Origin: Polaromonas sp.
GTDB lineage: Bacteria; Pseudomonadota; Gammaproteobacteria; Burkholderiales; Burkholderiaceae_C
Length of the DNA stretch: 6,239 nucleotides
NCBI GenBank assembly: GCA_013205645.1
Contig: JABMMH010000305.1
Coordinates: 1 to 6,239, forward strand
Reading direction: 5' to 3'
In this document: piece after piece, positions 1-5,448 of the stretch
Position numbering within the stretch: position 1 is the stretch's first letter
How the letters are laid out: each line of letters opens with the position of its first letter
The notes under the pieces: model-generated
Seen by the model: only the letters and a program-made list of their open reading frames with translations
The model's database searches: none
Told to the model about the DNA's origin: nothing
Program-made: the position numbers and the translations under genes

Positions 1-444
1 CAAAAAGACCGCTTGTCGACACGCTCGCTGGCCAGCTTGCAAGTCTTGTATTTTGAAGAAACTGTTGAAGACAAACTCTGGCAACCGACCTTCATCATGG
101 AACATCCGACCGAAATTTCGCCTTTAGCGCGCGCCAATGATGCACGCCCTGAAGTGACCGAACGCTTTGAGCTGTATATCACCGGCCGCGAGTTCGGCAA
201 CGGTTTCAGCGAACTCAACGACGCCCAAGAGCAAGCCGCTCGCTTTCAGGCCCAGGTCAACGCCAAGGACTCCGGCGACGACGAAGCCATGTTTTACGAC
301 GCCGACTTCGTGCGTGCGCTCGAATACGGCATGCCACCGACCGGCGGCTGCGGCATCGGCATTGACCGGCTGATGATGCTGCTGACCGACAGCGCCAGCA
401 TCCGCGACGTCATCTTGTTCCCGGCGCTGCGCCGCGAAAATTGA
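1..444 (+). CDS. lysS: Lysyl-tRNA synthetase, class II, C-terminal part (5' end outside window)
   Basis: The enzyme charges tRNA-Lys with lysine, using ATP, in the cytoplasm. Frame 1 is open from the first base and ends at TGA 442-444, giving 147 visible residues; a full class II LysRS is about 500 residues, so roughly the last 30% is present. Seen directly: the stretch ERFELYITGREFGNGFSELN (about 160-219), characteristic of the class II LysRS catalytic core, and the class II motif 3 GCGIGIDRLMMLLTD (about 346-390), whose Arg (367-369) contacts ATP in this family. The protein ends shortly after the conserved ILFPALR. The anticodon-binding OB domain and motifs 1 and 2 lie upstream, outside the window. 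A TTG at 13 is an internal Leu codon, not a start. The next gene begins inside the stop codon, so the two are probably co-transcribed. No truncation or frameshift is seen in the visible part. Confidence 0.97.
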   Translation, partial: QKDRLSTRSLASLQVLYFEETVEDKLWQPTFIMEHPTEISPLARANDARPEVTERFELYITGREFGNGFSELNDAQEQAARFQAQVNAKDSGDDEAMFYDADFVRALEYGMPPTGGCGIGIDRLMMLLTDSASIRDVILFPALRREN

Positions 445-977
445 GCACCACCGGGACGGCCGGGCTGTCATTGAAATACCTGCTCGGCTACCCCGACAAC
501 TTGCGCGACCAAGTGCAAGCGCTGCTCATCGAAGGTCAGCTCGGTGCGGTGCTTCTCAAAAAATACCCCGAAGCCCACAGCGTGCGCACCGACAAGGCGC
601 TGTACGACTACGTGATGGATCTGAAGAACCGCTTTTTGCGCAACTCAGATCCGCTGTCGCGGGTGCTGTTTGACAACAAACTGCAAGTCATCGCGCATGC
701 GCTGGGCACACACACCACCATCTCGCGTGTGCAGGGCAACAAGCTCAAGTCCAAGCGCGAAATCCGCGTCGCCGCCCTGTTCAAGGAGGGCCCCGCCGAG
801 TTCCTGAAAATGATCACCGTCCACGAACTCGCGCACATCAAAGAACGCGAACACGACAAAGCTTTCTACAAGCTCTGCACCTACATGGAACCGCAATACC
901 ACCAGTACGAATTTGACCTGCGGGTCTACCTCACGCACCTGGATGTGGTGGGGAAATTAGATTGGTCGGGGCGTTGA
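441..977 (+). CDS. ygjP: YgjP-like zinc metalloprotein (M48/DUF45 family)
   Basis: A small soluble protein, up to 178 residues, closely resembling E. coli YgjP as I remember it: LxYLxGYP near the N-terminus, TDKALYDYVMDLKNRFLRN (50-68), SRVQGNKLKSKREIRVA (95-111), and the C-terminal MEPQYHQYEFDLR (149-161). The metal site is visible: HELAH at 128-132 (HExxH, with Glu129 as the presumed catalytic base) and His138 in HDKAFY as a likely third ligand. The family is annotated as a metal-dependent hydrolase or metallopeptidase; its physiological substrate is not evident from the sequence. There is no signal peptide or membrane segment. The start is uncertain. TTG at 441 overlaps the lysS stop (TTGA), CTG at 465 would give MSLKYL, and TTG at 471 would give MKYL, the last two nearer to the E. 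coli N-terminus. No ATG lies near. A weak purine run (GGGACGG, 453-459) would suit the later starts. Probably translationally coupled to lysS. Confidence 0.9.
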   Translation: MSTTGTAGLSLKYLLGYPDNLRDQVQALLIEGQLGAVLLKKYPEAHSVRTDKALYDYVMDLKNRFLRNSDPLSRVLFDNKLQVIAHALGTHTTISRVQGNKLKSKREIRVAALFKEGPAEFLKMITVHELAHIKEREHDKAFYKLCTYMEPQYHQYEFDLRVYLTHLDVVGKLDWSGR

Positions 978-1004
978 GTTTTGGGGGTGCGCTAAGCATC
1001 ACAC

Positions 1005-1032
1005 TTGCCGCGCGTTAGAGACGGACTAATCT
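1005..1032 (+). promoter_or_regulatory. Weak candidate sigma70 promoter for the DUF457 gene
   Basis: TTGCCG (1005-1010) and TAATCT (1027-1032) are separated by 16 bases, and each matches the sigma70 consensus at 4 of 6 positions. An overlapping TCTAAT (1030-1035) matches the -10 consensus at 5 of 6 but with a long 19-base spacer. It is in the right place for the gene starting at 1109. Such matches are common by chance, so this is a suggestion only. Confidence 0.25.
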
Positions 1033-1044
1033 AATAAGCTTATT
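1033..1044. repeat. 12-base perfect palindrome AATAAGCTTATT
   Basis: The sequence equals its own reverse complement and lies just downstream of the candidate -10 element, in the AT-rich part of the intergenic region. With no loop it would form a poor RNA hairpin, so a dimeric regulator operator is a more natural reading than a terminator. I cannot name a regulator, and chance is possible. Confidence 0.4.
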
Positions 1045-1108
1045 TTCTGGAATTGCTTTTAACTTGCCTCGATGGCTGCTAATGGGCGGCCGTCGATAAT
1101 CCCCGGCT

Positions 1109-2119
1109 ATGGATTCTCTCTCTCAACTAGCGCTGGGCGCCGCCGTTTCGGTGGCCGTGATGGGCCGTCGCACGGCGGTATGGAAAGCCGCGCTGTGGGG
1201 CGCGGTGGCGGGCACGCTGCCCGACCTGGATGTGCTGATCGACCAAGGCGACGTCATCCGCAATATGGTGTTGCACCGCGGTGCAAGCCATGCGCTGTTC
1301 TGGCTGACGCTGTTCTCCCTGCCTTTGGCCGCCTTGGTCGCGCGACTGCATGGCGAATGGGGTTTGCTGCGGCGCTGGTGGCTGGCGATCTGGCTGGTGC
1401 TGATGACTCACCCGCTGCTTGACGCGATGACCGTCTACGGCACGCAGTTAGCGCTGCCATTTTCCAACTATCCGTTCGGTGTGGGCAGCATGTTCATCAT
1501 CGACCCCTTGTACACGCTGCCGCTGCTGGTCGGCCTGACCTGGGTGCTGGTAGCGCGCGGCGGTCACCAGGGGCTGATGGTCAATGGCATTGGACTGCTG
1601 CTCAGCACGGCTTATCTGGCCTGGAGTTTTGCCGCGCAACAACAGGTGACGCAAGTCGCCCGCGCCGCGCTGGTGCAGCAAGGCATTGTGGTCGAGCACC
1701 TGCTGGTCACGCCCACGCCGTTCAACACAGTGCTGTGGCGCGTGGTGGCGATGGCTGGGGACGAGTACCACGAGGGCTTTTACTCGCTGCTAGACGCGCA
1801 GCCAAAGATGGCGTTCGATCGCTTCCCGCGCGGCAACGCGCTGGCCGTTGAGTTGCAAAGCATTGACGGCGTGCAGCGCCTCATGGCGTTCACCAAAGGC
1901 TTTTACAAGCTGGAGCAGCGTGGCAGCCGTTTGTTGATCAGCGACCTGCGCATGGGCCAGGAGCCGAACTATTCATTCACCTTTGCGGTGGCCGAGCGAC
2001 ACAGCCCGACAGTGGCCCTGGCGCAGCCCGAGCAGATTACTGCAGCGTTAGACGTCCCGCGCAGCCTGGACTGGCTGTGGCGACGGGCGCTGGGGGAGCG
2101 CTTGGCGCCGCCGCGCTAG
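1109..2119 (+). CDS. Predicted membrane-bound metal-dependent hydrolase (DUF457/YdjM type)
   Basis: An inner-membrane protein of 336 residues matching the family described as LexA-binding, inner membrane-associated putative hydrolases (YdjM homologues). Family hallmarks are seen in order: PDLD (38-41), HRGASH (56-61), HPLLDAMTVYGTQL (101-114) and FIIDPLYTLPLL (129-140). These conserved His and Asp residues sit beside hydrophobic segments at about 62-80, 88-103, 129-149 and 156-175, suggesting a metal site at the membrane face. Residues from about 185 to 330 have no long hydrophobic run and look like a soluble C-terminal domain. The ATG start is supported by the in-frame TAA 12 bases upstream and by the N-terminus MDSLSQLALG, typical of the family; the ribosome binding site is weak. 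Substrate and reaction are unknown. It stands as its own unit, converging on nagZ. The fold assignment is more certain than the function. Confidence 0.85.
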   Translation: MDSLSQLALGAAVSVAVMGRRTAVWKAALWGAVAGTLPDLDVLIDQGDVIRNMVLHRGASHALFWLTLFSLPLAALVARLHGEWGLLRRWWLAIWLVLMTHPLLDAMTVYGTQLALPFSNYPFGVGSMFIIDPLYTLPLLVGLTWVLVARGGHQGLMVNGIGLLLSTAYLAWSFAAQQQVTQVARAALVQQGIVVEHLLVTPTPFNTVLWRVVAMAGDEYHEGFYSLLDAQPKMAFDRFPRGNALAVELQSIDGVQRLMAFTKGFYKLEQRGSRLLISDLRMGQEPNYSFTFAVAERHSPTVALAQPEQITAALDVPRSLDWLWRRALGERLAPPR

Positions 2120-2169
2120 CTGGCCAAGAGCACACGAGCGTAAGCTAACGCCACGCGCCAATGACTACC
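2120..2169. other. Convergent intergenic gap without clear terminator
   Basis: Fifty bases separate the convergent stops of the DUF457 gene and nagZ. A bidirectional terminator would be expected here. Only weak structures are visible: GCGT/ACGC arms (2138-2141 and 2148-2151), and CTTGGC/GCCAAG arms (2101-2106 and 2123-2128) that straddle the DUF457 stop. None is followed by a T-run on either strand. Confidence 0.5.
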
Positions 2170-3267
2170 TCAAGGCACCAAGCCCAGCGCATGCATGTAA
2201 GCCGGCTCCAACATCAAGTCATCCCATGCCACTGCAGGCTTGGTGGGCAGCAGGGCCAGGCGGCGATCTTCGCTGGACTCTAAGGGCTCCCAGGCGCCTT
2301 TGAGTTGGGCTTGCGTCATGCCGTCTAGCAATTCGTCGACCGCCACGCCGCCGTCAACACTTTGGTTGCACAACAGCACCATGTCGCAGCCGGCGTTCAG
2401 TGCGGCCACGGAGGCCTCGGTATAGCTCACCTCTTTGCCGTCAATCAAACGCGCACCGGCCATGCTCAGGTCGTCGCTGAACACCGCGCCGCCAAAGCCG
2501 AGCTGACCACGCAAAATAAAGCCCAGCCACTTCTCTGAAAACCCGGCCGGACGCGCGTCCACCTTGGGGTAAATCACGTGTGCCGGCATGACGCTGCTGA
2601 GCGTGGTGTTGAGCCAGTCGTAAGGCGCAGCGTCATCCGCCAGAATGGCTTTGAGGCTGCGGCGGTCGACCGGAATGTCGGTGTGCGAGTCGGCTTTGAC
2701 GAAACCGTGGCCGGGAAAATGCTTGCCACAATTGCCCATACCGGACTGCAGCAGACCGTGCATCAGGCTCTTGGCCAGCAAGGCGACGATGCGCGGGTCG
2801 CGGCTGAAAGCGCGGTCGCCAATCACACCGCTTTCGCCGTGGTCCAAGTCCAGCACCGGCGTGAAGCTGAAGTCAACGCCGCAAGCACGCAGTTCGGCGC
2901 CCAGCACATAACCGCAAGCCGTGGCCGCATTGGTGGCGGCCATGGCGCCTGCGCCTTCTCCGTCCTTGCCGTCTTTGAGCCACATCTCGCCCAAGGCGCG
3001 CATGGGCGGCAGGTGCGTGAAGCCATCGGTCTTGAAGCGCTGCACGCGGCCGCCTTCATGGTCGACGCAGATCAGCAAGTCGCGGCGGACTTTCTTCATC
3101 TCGGCACACAGGGCGCTGAGTTGTCGACGGTTTTCCCAGTTGCGAGCGAACAAAATAACGCCGCCGGTCAGCGGATGTTTGAGCCGCTGGCGATCAGTTT
3201 TAGTCAGCGTGAGGCCGGCGACGTCGATGATGAGAGGCGCGTGCTGGCCAGAGGTGTGAGAGGTCAT
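2170..3267 (-). CDS. nagZ: Beta-N-acetylhexosaminidase NagZ (glycoside hydrolase family 3)
   Basis: NagZ removes the N-acetylglucosamine residue from GlcNAc-anhydroMurNAc muropeptides in the cytoplasm during peptidoglycan recycling; in some bacteria its product signals AmpC beta-lactamase induction. The 365-residue protein is a single TIM-barrel domain. Visible motifs are VDHEGGRVQRF (68-78, sugar binding), KHFPGHG (182-188), DSH (193-195, matching the Asp/His acid-base pair of NagZ enzymes) and FSDDLSM (263-269), where Asp265 is the probable nucleophile. There is no signal peptide, as expected for the cytoplasmic enzyme. The ATG at 3267 is well supported by AGGA upstream and by the family hallmark PLIIDVAGLTLT (11-22). 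It is the last gene of the era-recO-pdxJ-acpS-nagZ operon, 47 bases after acpS, which is typical for betaproteobacteria. It is slightly longer than the roughly 340-residue enterobacterial enzymes. All key residues are intact. Confidence 0.96.
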   Translation of the reverse strand: MTSHTSGQHAPLIIDVAGLTLTKTDRQRLKHPLTGGVILFARNWENRRQLSALCAEMKKVRRDLLICVDHEGGRVQRFKTDGFTHLPPMRALGEMWLKDGKDGEGAGAMAATNAATACGYVLGAELRACGVDFSFTPVLDLDHGESGVIGDRAFSRDPRIVALLAKSLMHGLLQSGMGNCGKHFPGHGFVKADSHTDIPVDRRSLKAILADDAAPYDWLNTTLSSVMPAHVIYPKVDARPAGFSEKWLGFILRGQLGFGGAVFSDDLSMAGARLIDGKEVSYTEASVAALNAGCDMVLLCNQSVDGGVAVDELLDGMTQAQLKGAWEPLESSEDRRLALLPTKPAVAWDDLMLEPAYMHALGLVP

Positions 3268-3276
3268 GTTGGTTTT

Positions 3277-3280
3277 TCCT
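3277..3280 (-). promoter_or_regulatory. Shine-Dalgarno sequence of nagZ
   Basis: AGGA on the minus strand, in the context ACAGGAAAAACC, lies 9 bases before the nagZ ATG. It is the clearest ribosome binding site in the operon and supports this start. The preceding junctions appear to rely more on coupling. Confidence 0.7.
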
Positions 3281-3314
3281 GTGTCGGGGGTCGGTATGAA
3301 ATTCGTCTAAAAAC

Positions 3315-3746
3315 TTATTCTGAGAGAGGTGACATGGGGGCGCTGAGGAGCTTCTCTGCCTGCTCGACCACCACAAAGCTAGCCGCGTAGTCGGTCTCGT
3401 CGGTCACGGTCACGTGCGCGCTCAGGCGCTGTGCCTCGAACCAAACTTTCAGCGCGCCATGCAAGACGATTTCAGGCTTGCCGCTGCGGACGTTGGCGAT
3501 CTCGCAATGCCGCCAAGTCATGGGCATGCGCATGCCCATGCCGACCGCCTTGCTAAAGGCTTCTTTGGCCGAAAAGCGTGTCGCCAAATAACGCATGCCA
3601 CGTTCAGGCCAGCGCGCACTGCGCTGCTTCCATGTGGCAAATTCGGCCTCGCTCAGAATTTTCAGGGCAAAGCGATCGCCGTGGCGCTCGATGCTCGTGC
3701 GGATACGCCGGACATCACAAATATCGGTGCCAATGCCGTAGATCAT
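3315..3746 (-). CDS. acpS: Holo-[acyl-carrier-protein] synthase AcpS
   Basis: AcpS transfers the 4'-phosphopantetheine group from coenzyme A to apo-ACP, activating it for fatty acid synthesis in the cytoplasm. The 143-residue protein starts with MIYGIGTDICDVRRI, where Asp8 is the expected Mg2+ ligand, and carries RFSAKEAFSKAVG (57-69), where Glu62 is the second ligand. The strand HVTVTDETDYAASFVVVE (111-128) forms the usual C-terminal sheet. About 15 residues follow where many AcpS proteins end, a small extension of no obvious function. The ATG overlaps the pdxJ stop (ATGA, 3743-3746), implying translational coupling, and no strong ribosome binding site is seen. A perfect 22-base palindrome lies inside the gene at the codons for the MGMRMPM segment. 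The pdxJ-acpS pairing is a conserved proteobacterial arrangement. Confidence 0.96.
   Translation of the reverse strand: MIYGIGTDICDVRRIRTSIERHGDRFALKILSEAEFATWKQRSARWPERGMRYLATRFSAKEAFSKAVGMGMRMPMTWRHCEIANVRSGKPEIVLHGALKVWFEAQRLSAHVTVTDETDYAASFVVVEQAEKLLSAPMSPLSE
3519..3540. repeat. Perfect 22-base palindrome inside acpS
   Basis: Each half is CATGGGCATGC followed by its exact reverse complement, with no spacer. Read in the acpS frame it supplies the codons for MGMRMPM (residues 70-76 region), including four ATG codons. The amino-acid segment is a conserved family region, so coding constraint with a Met-rich sequence explains part of the symmetry. Confidence 0.9.
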
Positions 3747-4666
3747 TCGTCGCGGGCTGGGGTGAATGCGGCGTCGATGCAGCGCAGATAGTCTTTGACG
3801 GTGGCGCTGTAACCCAGCTCCAGCGCGTCGGCAATCAAGGCGTGGCCGATGGAGACTTCCAGCACGCCAGGTACTTCACGCAAAAATTCGGTGAGGTTGT
3901 CCCGGTTCAGGTCGTGGCCGGCGTTGATACCCAGTCCGCAGAGTGCGGCGGCCTGGGCGGCCTCGACAAAGGGCCGCAGGGCTTCGTTTTTGTGCAGACC
4001 GGGCCAAGCCCGCGCATAGGTTTCGGTGTAGAACTCCACGCGGTCAGCGCCCACCGCCTGAACAGCGGCCATCGCCTCGGGCAACGGGTCCATGAACAGG
4101 CTGACGCGCACGCCCAGCGCATGGGCTTCTGCGATGAGCGGACGCAAGCGCTCGGCGTCGGCCGGGAAAGACCAGCCGTGGTCGCTGGTCGACTGGTCTT
4201 CGCTGTCGGGCACAAAGGTGCATTGGTGCGGCCGCAACTCGCGCACAAACTCCATCAGGTTGTGAAACGGGTTGCCTTCGATGTTGAACTCGCGGCCCGG
4301 CCAGTCGGCCATCATGGCGGACAACTCGTAGACGTCGTGGCGTTTGATGTGGCGCTCGTCCGGCCGTGGATGCACGGTGATGCCGCGGGCCCCCGCCATC
4401 AAGCACACATGCGCAGCGCGCAAGACGCTCGGAATACCGAGTTGCCGGGTGTTGCGCAGCAGCGCGACTTTGTTGACATTGACCGACAAAGCCGTGCGGC
4501 CTGTGGTCTGTCCCAGGATGGCGGCGAGTTCGGCGGCTGGCAGAGTAGTGGCATCGGCGGCAACCAGATTCAGCGATTCGTCACCGGTCACCGCAGCAGC
4601 CAAATCCGGCAGCGATGGGACGGACGGCAAGGACGGTGTGATGGGAAGCTCTTTTTTAATAGGCAT
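3743..4666 (-). CDS. pdxJ: Pyridoxine 5'-phosphate synthase PdxJ
   Basis: PdxJ condenses 3-amino-2-oxopropyl phosphate with 1-deoxy-D-xylulose 5-phosphate to give pyridoxine 5'-phosphate, the last ring-forming step of DXP-dependent vitamin B6 synthesis. From the ATG at 4666 the protein has 307 residues, against about 240-250 for typical PdxJ. The core begins near residue 60: SVNVNKVALLRNTR, then GITVHPRPDERHI (95-107, with His99), FNIEGNP (127-133, with Glu130), GINAGHDLN (246-254, with His251) and IGHALIADAL (273-282). The three named residues match the expected catalytic His/Glu/His positions. The core opening differs from the canonical VNIDHVATLRNAR and belongs to an alternative subtype. 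Residues 1-59 are an extension starting with a Pro/Ser-rich stretch (PSLPSVPSLPDL). The start is chosen because it lies 23 bases after recO; the frame stays open upstream to 4864, but that would overlap recO. A TTG at 4489 would remove the extension. No good ribosome binding site is visible. The stop overlaps acpS. Confidence 0.93.
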   Translation of the reverse strand: MPIKKELPITPSLPSVPSLPDLAAAVTGDESLNLVAADATTLPAAELAAILGQTTGRTALSVNVNKVALLRNTRQLGIPSVLRAAHVCLMAGARGITVHPRPDERHIKRHDVYELSAMMADWPGREFNIEGNPFHNLMEFVRELRPHQCTFVPDSEDQSTSDHGWSFPADAERLRPLIAEAHALGVRVSLFMDPLPEAMAAVQAVGADRVEFYTETYARAWPGLHKNEALRPFVEAAQAAALCGLGINAGHDLNRDNLTEFLREVPGVLEVSIGHALIADALELGYSATVKDYLRCIDAAFTPARDE

Positions 4667-4689
4667 AGTTCGTTGGTGAAAGTATGACG

Positions 4690-5439
4690 CTACAGCGCTT
4701 GAAGGTCGATCATCATTTGGCGGGTTTTGAGCACCTTGACACCACAATGGTAGTGCAGCAAGGTTCGCAGCTGCGTTTTGAGCTCCGAAATGCTGTTGAC
4801 GCAAGCCTGCACCGTATCCGAGAAGGTTGAATGGCTTTCGAGCGCCTGTTGCAAGCCCAGCCATTCGGCGCCCGACAAACTGGCCCGGTCGTCGTCATGC
4901 GCCTCGCGCAGACCGGCTTCGGCCACCAGCACGTAACGCCTGTCAAGCTCAAGCGGTTGCAAGGTGGCGGTCTCGGCGTCAAGCGTGGGCAGCAAACCGA
5001 TGTCGCGCAGCAGCCGCAACTCAAAGGCCCGCAAGGCCACCTGCAAGGTATCAACGCTGTGGTTGGCCAGCAGTTGCACCGTGGCGGCGTAGGCGTCAAA
5101 CAGCACCGGATGCGGGTCATCTCGGGCCAGCAAGCGCATCAGCAATTCGTTGAGGTAGTAGCCGGACAGCAAGCCATCACCCGTCGGCATGACGTGACCG
5201 CCCTGCCATTCGGCGCTTTTGAGGTTGCGGATTTCGGCATCGCCGCCAAACGCCAGATGCAACAACTGCAGCGGCAGCAGCACCGGCCTAAAGCTCGAGC
5301 TCGGCTTTTTGGCCCCCCGCGCCACCAACGCCACACGGCCATGCTGCCGCGTGAAAACATCCAGAATCAGACTCGACTCGCTCCAGTCATAGCGATGCAG
5401 GATGTAAGCCGGCTCATCCGCAATCCGTTTGGTCGCCAC
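4690..5439 (-). CDS. recO: DNA repair protein RecO
   Basis: RecO works with RecR and RecF to load RecA onto SSB-covered single-stranded DNA in gap repair and to anneal complementary strands. The 249-residue length fits the family (E. coli RecO is 242). Residues 1-80 look like the N-terminal OB fold, with AYILHRYDWSESSLILDVFT (11-30), HGRVALVARGAKKP (33-46) and FRPVLLPLQLL (50-60), all typical of betaproteobacterial RecO. The rest is the helical C-terminal domain, including GYYLNELLMRLL (93-104) and the conserved tail LRTLLHYHCGVKVLKTRQ (224-241). No zinc-finger cysteine set is present, as usual in proteobacteria. The start is GTG at 5439, only 9 bases after the era TGA and in the same reading frame as era; the in-frame TGA excludes any earlier start. 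The ribosome binding site is weak, so coupling to era translation is likely. Confidence 0.95.
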   Translation of the reverse strand: MATKRIADEPAYILHRYDWSESSLILDVFTRQHGRVALVARGAKKPSSSFRPVLLPLQLLHLAFGGDAEIRNLKSAEWQGGHVMPTGDGLLSGYYLNELLMRLLARDDPHPVLFDAYAATVQLLANHSVDTLQVALRAFELRLLRDIGLLPTLDAETATLQPLELDRRYVLVAEAGLREAHDDDRASLSGAEWLGLQQALESHSTFSDTVQACVNSISELKTQLRTLLHYHCGVKVLKTRQMMIDLQAL

Positions 5440-5448
5440 GTGGGGGCT

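Larger units (their letters stand above)
978..1108. other. Intergenic region with no recognised gene
   Basis: These 131 bases separate the lysS-ygjP pair from the next plus-strand gene. They are more AT-rich in the middle (about 1017-1063) than the flanking genes. I find no GC-rich hairpin followed by a T-run, so no rho-independent terminator is called. No SOS-box-like CTGT-N8-ACAG sequence is visible, which matters because some relatives of the downstream gene are LexA-regulated. An in-frame TAA at 1097-1099 fixes the 5' limit of the downstream gene. Confidence 0.7.

Noticed and set aside
13..444. A separate gene starting at TTG 13
   Set aside because: The frame is open to base 1 and the residues before it continue the class II LysRS sequence, so it is the tail of lysS.
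1072..1422. Plus-strand frame 1072-1422 with an ATG upstream of the DUF457 gene
   Set aside because: It overlaps the clearly recognisable DUF457 coding sequence in another frame and its Arg/Gly/Ala-rich translation has no family resemblance.
2101..2151. Possible terminator hairpins around the DUF457/nagZ convergence
   Set aside because: The arms are only 4 to 6 bases long, with no following T-run on either strand, so they do not meet the pattern of a rho-independent terminator.
3743..4864. Longer pdxJ frame starting at 4864
   Set aside because: It would overlap the conserved C-terminal coding part of recO by about 175 bases in another frame. The ATG at 4666 lies just after the recO stop and fits operon spacing.
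2195..5415. 14-base direct repeat ATGTAAGCCGGCTC at 2195-2208 and 5402-5415
   Set aside because: Both copies lie inside coding sequence and encode the similar peptides EPAYM (NagZ C-terminus) and EPAYI (RecO N-terminus). With only two copies this is best explained by chance.
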